Of a stretch of DNA of 38,897 nucleotides, positions 17,150 to 24,961 are shown piece after piece. The notes under the pieces were generated by a model. It did not search any database and was not told the DNA's origin. It saw only the letters and a list, made by a program, of their open reading frames with translations. Origin of the DNA: Planctomycetaceae bacterium. Lineage in GTDB: Bacteria > Planctomycetota > Planctomycetia > Planctomycetales > Planctomycetaceae. The stretch lies in contig JALQUR010000211.1 of the NCBI GenBank assembly GCA_023260695.1, positions 1-38,897 on the forward strand, read 5' to 3'. The position numbers and the translations under genes were made by a program. Each line of letters begins with the position of its first letter. Positions within the stretch are counted from its first letter, which is position 1.

Positions 17150-18499
17150 TCAGCCACCAGAAGACACACCCACCTGCAGACAACGCAGCTTCGAATCATC
17201 ACGGATAAACAGACGCCCATTGGCAATCGCCGGCAGTCGATAACCCCTGTCTGTCGACTCCTGAACCTGATGTCTTTCAGAAGCCCTGAAGCCCCGGGAA
17301 TCCGCCGCAATGCGAATCAATTCACCACCGCACGTCAGCATGAGCAGTTCCTGGTTCACACGAATCAGCGATCCATAGTCCAGCCCCCGTTCCTCCCAGA
17401 GCACTTTCCAGGTGGCCAGATCCACACACTTCAGTGAAGCCTGCCCGGATCCTGCATCCTGCCGACCGTCCACAGCAAAGATCAGATCACCGCGATCCGC
17501 TGCCGCCACCGGAGTTGCATACTGTGTTGCCAGAATCATCTCGTCGCGCTGCACCGAACCAACTTCCGGATCAGCCAGCGAAATCAGTCGCGAACCAATT
17601 CCATAACTTGCTGAAATAAATACTCGGTCGCCGGTCACCAGCGGAGTCGCAGCATTCACCGTGGGGCCACGAGCCCCGAACGGAATCGCGAACTGCAGCC
17701 CGCCGCTGGCAACATCAATTCCGGTCAGATGCAACCGCGTGATGACCAGCGCCAGCTGCCTGCCCTTGTATTCCGTGACAACCGGAGCGGAATAGCTGGC
17801 GTTGTCAGAGAACGCTGACCAGAGCGTCTTTCCGGTTGCCAGATCAAAGGCGACTACGGAATTCTCTTCACGCCCACCCACATTGACAATCACCCGATCA
17901 GCAGCCACCACCGGAGTACTGCCAGCACCGAAATATCCCTCCAGCGGTCGAAAGTCAGCTGTTGTGTCGCGTTCCCAGACTTTCTCACCCGTCGCCAGCT
18001 GCAGACACTGCAACCTTCCTTCAACCCCAAAGGTGATCACCACATCTCCGCTGATTACCGGTACACAGCGAGGGCCGGTGTCACCGGAAACTCCACCGGA
18101 ATAACTGCAGGGTGACGCTGTCCGCCACTGCGAACGTCCGCTCGCGGCATCCAGACACTGCACGATCTCTTCGCGACCGTCACGATAAAACGTCACCACG
18201 CGATTGCCGACGACTGCCACCCCGGCGAATCCCTGACCGACTTCTGCACTCCACTGCATCCGCGGACCCTGACTTCCCCAGGCTGCCAGCAGCTGTTCCC
18301 CGCTGGCAATTCCGTTTCTCTGTGGACCGAGAATCTGCGGCCAGTCACCGGCAGATGCCGGAGCCGTTACCAGCAGGAGTGCCAGAATTCCGCTGAACAG
18401 CGGCCGGCAACCGATTGTTCGCGAATCCCTGCAGGATGAATCCCTGCAGGATGAATCCATGCAGGCCGCTGAGCCTTCCTGATCACACTGTTCTGCCAT
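17150..18499 (-). CDS. Exported PQQ-like beta-propeller protein
   Basis: This is a 449-residue form starting at ATG 18499 (AGAAGGA about 10 nt upstream); ATG 18460 is an alternative. The signal peptide ends near TAPASAGDW. The mature part opens with GDWPQILGPQRNGI, the usual start of planctomycete PQQ-like propellers. It contains several blades of the type GRLQCLQLATGEKVWE, SVVAFDLATGKTLWS and ASLKCVDLATWKVLWEE. Such folds occur in quinoprotein dehydrogenases and in BamB-like scaffolds. The calcium/PQQ catalytic residues cannot be assigned here, so enzymatic activity is open. The N-terminal segment contains a tandemly repeated SCRDS encoded by a DNA repeat. It lies 90 nt after the fusion gene and 67 nt before the PSCyt gene, all on the same strand. 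Confidence 0.87.
   Translation of the reverse strand: MAEQCDQEGSAACMDSSCRDSSCRDSRTIGCRPLFSGILALLLVTAPASAGDWPQILGPQRNGIASGEQLLAAWGSQGPRMQWSAEVGQGFAGVAVVGNRVVTFYRDGREEIVQCLDAASGRSQWRTASPCSYSGGVSGDTGPRCVPVISGDVVITFGVEGRLQCLQLATGEKVWERDTTADFRPLEGYFGAGSTPVVAADRVIVNVGGREENSVVAFDLATGKTLWSAFSDNASYSAPVVTEYKGRQLALVITRLHLTGIDVASGGLQFAIPFGARGPTVNAATPLVTGDRVFISASYGIGSRLISLADPEVGSVQRDEMILATQYATPVAAADRGDLIFAVDGRQDAGSGQASLKCVDLATWKVLWEERGLDYGSLIRVNQELLMLTCGGELIRIAADSRGFRASERHQVQESTDRGYRLPAIANGRLFIRDDSKLRCLQVGVSSGG
18423..18465. repeat. 15-nt tandem repeat inside the 5' end of a propeller gene
   Basis: GAATCCCTGCAGGAT occurs twice exactly and a third time with one C-to-A change plus a truncated end. On the minus strand it encodes the repeated SCRDS. 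The single change in the third copy creates the ATG at 18460, so the repeat affects the choice of start codon. Confidence 0.9.
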
Positions 18500-18589
18500 T
18501 GGTGGCTGTCCTTCTGCCAGCTGCCCTGGCTGCTTTCGGCAAATCTGTGCCTGGTGTTGCTGTGCAGCCCGGTTCATGAACCGGATCCA

Positions 18590-21500
18590 CTACGGTCCGG
18601 ACATGATCCAGTGTATCAGATCAGCCATCTGCTGAGGACTGATTTCTCGTTCCAGTCCCTCCGGCATCAGAGAACGTCCCGTATCCCGCAACACCTCCAC
18701 ATCAGCACGCAGCAGTGATGTCTCCTTCGCCTCTGCACGCCGCAGCGTCAGGCTGGATGAGGATTCACTGATCAGCACTCCGTTGTGAGTCGTCCCGGCA
18801 GCCGTGACTGCAACATAATCCCGCCATGCCGGATTCACTTCGCGATTCGGATCCAGCACATTGGTCAGTATCGCATCCGGCCCGCGATTCCGCATGGATG
18901 CCAGAGAAGGTCCCACCTCGTGCCCCACATCACCGATCCTGTGACAGACGGAACAGTGCCTGCGGAACACTTCGGCCCCGCGTGCTGCATCACCCTGCAT
19001 TGTCAGTGCAACCTGATAAGAACGGATCACGTCGACACGAGATGAACCGGAGACACGCTCCAGCAACTGCAGCGCCTGAGCACGCACAGCCTGTTCGGGA
19101 ACCTCAGCCAGTCGCTGCAGCTCCGTGGGACTCACAGTCGCCGCCGGCAGCCGTTCAGCGGAAACAGCCTGCATCAGAGCAAGTGACCAGTCGGTTCTTC
19201 CAAGCAGTGCTTCTCGAGCTGCGGCAGCTACCACTGGTGTGAGTTCCGGAAGTCGCTCAATCAGTTCCGCGGCTGTCTCTGACTGCGCAAATCCAGTGAG
19301 CACCCGCAGTGCAGCCAGACGAACCTGTGGCGATTCGTTTTCATCAAGCAGACTGAGCAGCAGGTCATGCACGTCCGCATACTGCCCCAGCTGCAGTGTC
19401 TGCAATGCACCGATCGTCTGCTCAACAGTTGCCTGCTGCGCACGCAGTGTTGCAACGGCCTGCCGTACCAGTCCCCCGCTGAGCTCTCCGAATTCGGGCT
19501 GCGCCGTCAGCTTGCGATTGGCAGCAACCGCTGCCTGCAACAGCATCACCTGTCGCCCCGGAACCTTGTCTGCCGCCTGCACTGCGGCAGACAGTGACGC
19601 CAGCCCCAGACCTGTATCCCCCCCGTTGACACCCAGACTGACAAGTTCCCGCAGCATCGCTTCCGCAGCATCCGGTTGTCCGGAAAGAACTGCCAGCATC
19701 TCTTTCGCACCGGTCCCCAGGGAGGTCAGAATCGCTGTGCGAATCCACCCATCACCACCACTGCGAAGTGCAATCTGCGTCAGCAATGCCTGTTTCTCAG
19801 ATCCATCCGGCAGTTCACCGGCGCTGAAGGCCAGCTGCATGAGCACTCGTGGTGCAGACTCATCTCCCATCTGCAGGATCGCCTGCTGCAGCTGCAGACT
19901 CTCACTGTGCAACTCACTGCAGACCAGCGCACGTTCCCGCACCTCCGGCAAACTGTCGCGCAGACCAACGATTACGTCTTCCGCAGTCAGCCCCCCCAGT
20001 CCCTGCAAGACTCCCAGCGCATGAAATCGAGCCAGTCCGGACTGCGAATTCCGCAGCAGCAACTGCACCTGCTCTGTGACTTCCTTCGCCTGCCGTTCAA
20101 ACAGCAGGCGGCAGGCGGTCTCCCGGTGCCACGCGTTCGGATGCTCCAGCAGGCCAGCCAGCTCAGCCGCAGAAGCCTCACTCAGACGTGGAGCAGGTCG
20201 CGGTGTGTGCCCTTTGGGCGCGAGCCGGTACAGACGACCACGATCCCGACCGCTGGTGAGATCCAGATGGCGTTTGATGTCCGGCGGCAGACTGGCCGGA
20301 TGCTCAATCACTTCCCGATACATGTCCAGAATGTGCAGACAACCATCCGGGGCATTGGAAAACTGTGCCGGTCGGAACCAGATATCATTCGAAGCCACCA
20401 GTTCACGTCCCTCGTCCATCCGCTCCGCTTTCCATGTCACCCCCTGCGGCGTGAGTCGTTTGCGGTGCACGATATTGCTGCCCACATCACCAACAACAAT
20501 CGTACCTCGCAGTTCCTCCGGCCATGCATCGCCACGATAGACAGTGATCCCCGTCGCGCCAGTGAAGTAACCGGCCGGACGTCCTCCGCCCTCAACAATT
20601 CCGCGGACCAGCCCGGATGCTCGCAGTCGTGTTCGTACAATTCGCCATGGTTCCACCGGGCTGATGCGAAACACCGGAGCCTGACCGCCATCGACAGCGA
20701 TGCTGACTCGTGCTGCCGCCGCATTCGCCGTCGCCCCGCGTGCCAGGTAGCGGGTGTCGTAGACAATACTCTGAGCATGATCGCTGTTGGCACTGACGAA
20801 CCTGCGACCCCAGTCATCAAAACTCATCCCGTGCTGCCCGCCACCAGTCTCAGCCCGAAGTTCCAGTGTGACCGGATCAAAGGAAAAATCCTGCCGCTGC
20901 AGCGTCACCGCCGGACGCTCCGGATGCCGCACACAGCGAATCGTGGCACCTGTTGTGCTGGATGAGCCGTAAATGCGATTGTCCGGCCCCCAGTGAAAAC
21001 TGTTCATCATCCCCTGCACATTGCTGCGGCTGAAACCACTGAAGACATGCTCCCGCACTTCGGCCACACCATCCCCGTCAGCATCCTTCAGAAACCAGAT
21101 TTCCGGAGGTGCCCCAACAAAGACCCCGCCGTTGGCGGCAATGACCGCTGTGGGCCAGCTGAGCTGATCAGCAAAGATCTGTGACTGATCAAAATTCCCG
21201 TCACCGTCACTGTCGGTGAGTCGACGAATCACCCCCAGCGATTCCTTGTCCTGCTCCGAATAGTCTCGCATCTCCACCACAAACAGCTGACCATCCGCAT
21301 CCCATGCCATCGCAATCGGGTCTGCGACCAGTGGCTCCGCTGCCGTCTGCTGCAACTCAAATTCCGGGAGCACCTCAAATGTCTGCAGAGCTGCAGTCGG
21401 GGCTGTCGCGGCGATGCGGGGCAGTTCGAGCGAATAGTCGGGTTCGAATGCATCCGGCTTGTGCTGGAGCGTCTTGTCCATGATCTCGTAAACCTGCATT

Positions 21501-22585
21501 CGCACGTCAGCAGGAAAATTATGATCACAGTCCGGAGTCATCAGGATCAGCTTTTCCCGAGCATCCAGCAGGGAATACACGCTGCCGGCTGCCGGGATCG
21601 CCTTCCTCACGCCGGCCACAGAAAAGTTACTGTCCTCCTCCGGAGACACCGAAACGAATGTCCGCGGGGCCAGCGCAGCAACCAGCTCATAAAAATCAAA
21701 TGGCACCCGGGACACATCCAGGTCGTACTTTGTCCGCAGCAGTGGCATGTACCGATCACTCGTCCAGCCGGCAATCTTTCCCTCGTAATAATCTGCAAAC
21801 GGACACCAGCCGCAACTGGAAACGATCACTTTCAGACGCTCATCAAAGACTGCCTGAAAAATCGCATTATGACCACCCAGAGAATGCCCGATGACACCCA
21901 ACCGCTCACCGTCAACAAAACCCAGCGCAACAAGAAAATCGGTACAACGACGATGATTCACGATGGCCTTCATCGTCCCCGAAACATAATCGTCCGCTGC
22001 AAAATCATAGTCAGCCAGGGCTCCGAATGACGGATAATCAGGAGCCGCCACAACATAGCCGCGCTGCGCCAGCTCAAGGCCGTACTGCCGCCCCGGGCGA
22101 CCGCCTTCACCAGCAACAATCCGGCGACCATCCATCCCCGTCGGATGCAGCGCCAGAACCGCTGCAATCTGTACCGCACTGTCCGCCGACTGCAATGACT
22201 TCGCGTCCACTGCATCTGCAATCGCAGCCGGCAGGTACAGATCGAGCGGAATGCGATCACCATCCTCACCGCGAATCGTCAGAAACAATCGCCGCACACC
22301 ACCTGTTCGTTCATCCTGCAGAATCTCGACAGCAAAATCTGCTCCAACGCGGCGGTCCGGAAGCGGCCCCATCGCTTCCTGCATGCCTGCCAGTATCTGC
22401 TGCCGCCGCTGCTCCCAGTCGAGCGGAGTTCGAATAGGCTGCAGTTTCCCGGCTTCATCAGGGTAGACACTCAGGTCGGCGTGACTCAGCGGACCTGAAG
22501 CCTGCTCATCCGCAGCGGCGACCCAGCTGGCAGCGCACCAGTAAACCAGTAACACAGGGAGAAGATTCAGTTTCTGCCGTCTCAT
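18590..22585 (-). CDS. Fusion: alpha/beta-hydrolase + PVC-type dehydrogenase propeller + HEAT repeats + cytochrome c
   Basis: From ATG 22585 the protein has 1331 residues with a signal peptide (MRRQKLNLLPVLLVYW, cleavage near VAAADE). Residues 40-380 form an alpha/beta-hydrolase of the dienelactone/acetyl-xylan-esterase type: nucleophile GHSLGG (S235), likely acid D318 and histidine in DCDHNFP (H355). Residues about 400-830 match the PVC-type membrane-bound dehydrogenase propeller (FVVEMRDYSE, DSDGDGNFDQS, WGPDNRIYG, ILDMYREVIEHP). HEAT-like helices run to about 1190. A C-terminal cytochrome c follows with haem motif CSVCH (1211-1215) and likely Met ligand in SLMPEG (M1307). The dehydrogenase-HEAT-haem layout is common in planctomycetes; the N-terminal hydrolase is the unusual part. 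It heads the exported block with the propeller and PSCyt/PSD1 genes. I infer hydrolysis then oxidation of one substrate, unproven. Confidence 0.9.
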   Translation of the reverse strand: MRRQKLNLLPVLLVYWCAASWVAAADEQASGPLSHADLSVYPDEAGKLQPIRTPLDWEQRRQQILAGMQEAMGPLPDRRVGADFAVEILQDERTGGVRRLFLTIRGEDGDRIPLDLYLPAAIADAVDAKSLQSADSAVQIAAVLALHPTGMDGRRIVAGEGGRPGRQYGLELAQRGYVVAAPDYPSFGALADYDFAADDYVSGTMKAIVNHRRCTDFLVALGFVDGERLGVIGHSLGGHNAIFQAVFDERLKVIVSSCGWCPFADYYEGKIAGWTSDRYMPLLRTKYDLDVSRVPFDFYELVAALAPRTFVSVSPEEDSNFSVAGVRKAIPAAGSVYSLLDAREKLILMTPDCDHNFPADVRMQVYEIMDKTLQHKPDAFEPDYSLELPRIAATAPTAALQTFEVLPEFELQQTAAEPLVADPIAMAWDADGQLFVVEMRDYSEQDKESLGVIRRLTDSDGDGNFDQSQIFADQLSWPTAVIAANGGVFVGAPPEIWFLKDADGDGVAEVREHVFSGFSRSNVQGMMNSFHWGPDNRIYGSSSTTGATIRCVRHPERPAVTLQRQDFSFDPVTLELRAETGGGQHGMSFDDWGRRFVSANSDHAQSIVYDTRYLARGATANAAAARVSIAVDGGQAPVFRISPVEPWRIVRTRLRASGLVRGIVEGGGRPAGYFTGATGITVYRGDAWPEELRGTIVVGDVGSNIVHRKRLTPQGVTWKAERMDEGRELVASNDIWFRPAQFSNAPDGCLHILDMYREVIEHPASLPPDIKRHLDLTSGRDRGRLYRLAPKGHTPRPAPRLSEASAAELAGLLEHPNAWHRETACRLLFERQAKEVTEQVQLLLRNSQSGLARFHALGVLQGLGGLTAEDVIVGLRDSLPEVRERALVCSELHSESLQLQQAILQMGDESAPRVLMQLAFSAGELPDGSEKQALLTQIALRSGGDGWIRTAILTSLGTGAKEMLAVLSGQPDAAEAMLRELVSLGVNGGDTGLGLASLSAAVQAADKVPGRQVMLLQAAVAANRKLTAQPEFGELSGGLVRQAVATLRAQQATVEQTIGALQTLQLGQYADVHDLLLSLLDENESPQVRLAALRVLTGFAQSETAAELIERLPELTPVVAAAAREALLGRTDWSLALMQAVSAERLPAATVSPTELQRLAEVPEQAVRAQALQLLERVSGSSRVDVIRSYQVALTMQGDAARGAEVFRRHCSVCHRIGDVGHEVGPSLASMRNRGPDAILTNVLDPNREVNPAWRDYVAVTAAGTTHNGVLISESSSSLTLRRAEAKETSLLRADVEVLRDTGRSLMPEGLEREISPQQMADLIHWIMSGP

Positions 22586-22875
22586 CTGTTCAGACTCAAT
22601 TCCAGCTGGCATGAAAAAACAGGAAACCGCACGCAATGAGGTCCCGGAAGCAGTGCAGTGCAACAGTACGGATGCATCCGAAGCCACCATTCTTAGCGAT
22701 TCCTGCCGCTGCTTGCCACCATCCGGATTGTCCAAACAGACGCAGTGCAATGTTCGCGGAAAACTCGCTGCTGACACTGTCACCGTACCGTGGACATGCA
22801 CTACAATCCTGACGTCGCTGTCATCCAGACTCAGTTGTCCGCCAAAACGCCTCAGCTTCGTTCAGCAGCAGCTTC

Positions 22876-22981
22876 TTCCAAGCGGTTTTGCCGGCTTCTG
22901 GCGAGCGGTTTTCCCGGCTCCTGGCGAGCGGTTTTCCCGGCTCCTGCCGAGCGGTCTGCACGGCTCCTCGCAGCGGTTCGG
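22876..22981. repeat. 23-nt tandem repeat, about 4.5 units
   Basis: The consensus TGGCGAGCGGTTTTCCCGGC plus TCC is repeated from 22876 to 22981. Two central copies are identical, the outer copies diverge, and the last is truncated. Units adjoin with no spacers. Confidence 0.92.
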
Positions 22982-23000
22982 ATGACAACCGGCAACCGAT

Positions 23001-23076
23001 CACCTCTGAACGTTTCTGAACATTGCTGAACATTTCTGAACAGCGATGTTCCCAGTCTGAACAGCGATGTTCCCGA
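23001..23076. repeat. 10-nt and 21-nt tandem repeats carrying palindromes
   Basis: Four 10-nt units ending CTGAA (23001-23040) run into two 21-nt units, 23035-23055 and 23056-23076. Each 21-nt unit contains the inverted repeat GAACAGCGATGTTC. The helical-turn spacing and internal symmetry would suit protein binding. Confidence 0.85.
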
Positions 23077-23286
23077 CGAATGTCCAGCTGTCACCCAGCC
23101 TCGAACACCAGAGTTGCTGCTGAAGCAGCATCTTTCGAATAAACAGCATCACACTTCATTTCAAAGGGCAGACCGCATACACCGGCAGTCAAACCGGGTC
23201 ATTGCAATGCGTGATGCTGAATCTGAATAACTTCCGCTGCAGCACCGGCATGGCCGGCATGCAGCATTCGTCTGAAAGGTTTCCAG

Positions 23287-24192
23287 ATGGCTCCCCCCTG
23301 CTTTCGAATCTCCGCTCGCATGCTGGTCCTGACAATTCTGTTTTCGGCCTGCTCCACACTGATGGCGGCAGAACCGCTGCGGATCCTGATCGTGGATGGT
23401 CAGAACAATCATGGAGTCTGGCCGCAGACAACAAGAATGATGAAGTCGTGGCTGGAGGAATCGGGGCGTTTCCGGGTTGATGTCGCTACCGCAGCCCCCC
23501 AGGGTACCGACCCGAACTTCCGCCCCGCTTTCAGTGATTATTCCGCTGTACTCAGCAACTTCGGTCATGGAGCTGCAGCGTGGCCGGAAGCCACTCAGAA
23601 GGACTTCGAAGAATACGTCGCTGGCGGCGGCGGATTTGTCGTGATCCACGCTGCCAACAACTCCTTCCCCGAGTGGCCGGCCTACAACGAAATGATCGGG
23701 CTCGGTGGCTGGGGTGGACGCACCGAAAAAGATGGGCCCTACGTTTACTATTCCAGCGAGGGAAAACTGACCGTTGACAAAAGTCCTGGCCGCGGTGGAA
23801 GCCACGGTGCTCAGCATGAGTTTCCGATCATCGTGCGGGATCGCGAGCACCCCATCGTGGCAGGAATGCCGGCTGAATGGCTGCATGCAAAGGATGAACT
23901 TTACGATCGTCTGCGTGGACCCGCTCAGAACATGCACGTCATCGCCACCGCAGAATCATCCGCAACAGGACGACATGAACCCATGATCATGACCATCAAC
24001 TGGAAGAAAGGTCGTGTGTTCCATACGCCAATGGGCCATGCGGAATACTCCCAGGAATGCGTCGGGTTCATCACCACGCTCCTGCGCGGGACAGAATGGG
24101 CTGCCACTGGTCAGGTGACACTTCCCATTCCGGATGATTTCCCAACGGCAGATAAAACCAGCAGCCGACCGTCTGCTGACAAGCAGAAATAA
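23287..24192 (+). CDS. Exported ThuA-domain protein
   Basis: The 301-residue protein has a signal peptide (MLVLTILFSACSTLMAA) and a ThuA fold of the class I GATase-like type. Visible are the opening strand LRILIVDGQNNHGVW, the FVVIHAANNSF region, a central HEFPIIVRDREHPI stretch and the end VFHTPMGHAEYS. ThuA proteins are linked to disaccharide (trehalose) use, and in planctomycetes they are common beside glycan-utilisation genes; catalysis is not established. AAAGG lies about 8 nt before ATG 23287. A lipoprotein reading (FSAC) is possible but weaker than signal peptidase I cleavage. idi and a PQQ-like propeller follow on the same strand. Confidence 0.9.
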   Translation: MAPPCFRISARMLVLTILFSACSTLMAAEPLRILIVDGQNNHGVWPQTTRMMKSWLEESGRFRVDVATAAPQGTDPNFRPAFSDYSAVLSNFGHGAAAWPEATQKDFEEYVAGGGGFVVIHAANNSFPEWPAYNEMIGLGGWGGRTEKDGPYVYYSSEGKLTVDKSPGRGGSHGAQHEFPIIVRDREHPIVAGMPAEWLHAKDELYDRLRGPAQNMHVIATAESSATGRHEPMIMTINWKKGRVFHTPMGHAEYSQECVGFITTLLRGTEWAATGQVTLPIPDDFPTADKTSSRPSADKQK

Positions 24193-24262
24193 GACCTGTC
24201 TGCGGAACCAGACCAGTCTGTTTGTCGACTGCCGACACTCACGGCAGCAGGAAACAGCCAAC

Positions 24263-24865
24263 TTGCCCACAGATCTGCCCAGCGAAGAAACTGACGTGCC
24301 GACTGAAGAACTTGTTGTCCTGGTGGACGAATCCAACACAGCTATCGGAACCTGTCCCAAAGCGCTGGTTCACACAGGCGACACGCCGCTGCACAGAGCG
24401 TTCTCGTGCTTTGTTTTCAATCAGCGCGGAGAACTGCTCCTGCAGCAGCGCAGCCGGACAAAAAAAACATGGCCGCTGGTGTGGTCCAACTCCTGCTGTG
24501 GACATCCTCAGCCGGAAGAGTCGTCGCTGGCTGCTGTCGGGCGACGACTGAAACAGGAACTCCGACTGCAGCCGACGCAAATCTTTGAAGTACTTCCGGA
24601 CTACCGCTATCGAGCGGAACATCTGGGCGTCGTGGAAAATGAAATCTGCCCCGTTTACGTCTGCTGGAGCGAACAGACACCGGTACTTGATCCGGCCGAA
24701 GTTGAAGCCTGCAGATATACCAGCTGGTCAGACTTCATTGCAGCACTGCGAGACCCCACCGATACAGACTTCGATGGATTCTCCCCGTGGTGTCGCGAAG
24801 AGTCGCTGCTGCTGGATGAAAGTGAACAGTTTCAGCAGTTGTGGAAACTGCACACGCTGCACTGA
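24263..24865 (+). CDS. idi: Isopentenyl-diphosphate delta-isomerase, type 1
   Basis: This Nudix-fold enzyme interconverts IPP and DMAPP in cytoplasmic isoprenoid synthesis. The active-site cysteine lies in NSCCGHP (C78 or C79). The Nudix-like helix is PEESSLAAVGRRLKQEL and the catalytic glutamate lies in ENEICPVYV (E127). The protein is 200 residues from a TTG at 24263, which has AGGA about 10 nt upstream. The track ATG at 24134 lies inside the ThuA gene and adds unrelated sequence; a GTG at 24296 is the other option. It sits 70 nt after thuA and 96 nt before a propeller gene, with no obvious functional tie to either. Confidence 0.92.
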   Translation: MPTDLPSEETDVPTEELVVLVDESNTAIGTCPKALVHTGDTPLHRAFSCFVFNQRGELLLQQRSRTKKTWPLVWSNSCCGHPQPEESSLAAVGRRLKQELRLQPTQIFEVLPDYRYRAEHLGVVENEICPVYVCWSEQTPVLDPAEVEACRYTSWSDFIAALRDPTDTDFDGFSPWCREESLLLDESEQFQQLWKLHTLH

Positions 24866-24961
24866 ACACCTCGGCAGTGCCGGAACTGCTCCACACAACT
24901 CAACCGATTTCAGAAAACCCACAAGAACAGAACGCCGCTGCCGCGGATGTCGGAGATGGCC

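Larger units (their letters stand above)
22586..23286. other. 701-bp divergent intergenic region rich in tandem repeats
   Basis: This lies between the fusion gene (minus) and the ThuA gene (plus). Small ORFs on both strands here have repeat-derived, low-complexity translations and I do not call them genes. Two repeat clusters are listed separately. It must hold promoters for both flanking genes, but I could not place convincing hexamers. Confidence 0.55.

Noticed and set aside
19125-20024. 299-codon plus-strand Ser/Ala/Cys-rich ORF
   Set aside because: Low-complexity translation opposite the HEAT repeats; a compositional shadow.
19676-20965. 429-codon plus-strand ORF opposite the fusion gene
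   Set aside because: Antisense to the dehydrogenase/HEAT part of the 18590-22585 gene, whose protein has clear motifs; the opposite frame is open because of codon composition.
22876-22981. CRISPR-like array
   Set aside because: The 23-nt units adjoin with no spacers, and no cas gene is present; it is a plain tandem repeat.
23035-23076. LexA (SOS) boxes
   Set aside because: GAAC and GTTC arms are spaced by six bases, not the four of the Gram-positive box, and no SOS gene is adjacent.
23161-23937. 258-codon minus-strand ORF opposite the ThuA gene
   Set aside because: It is antisense to a well-supported ThuA gene and its translation shows no domain or sensible start; shadow ORF.
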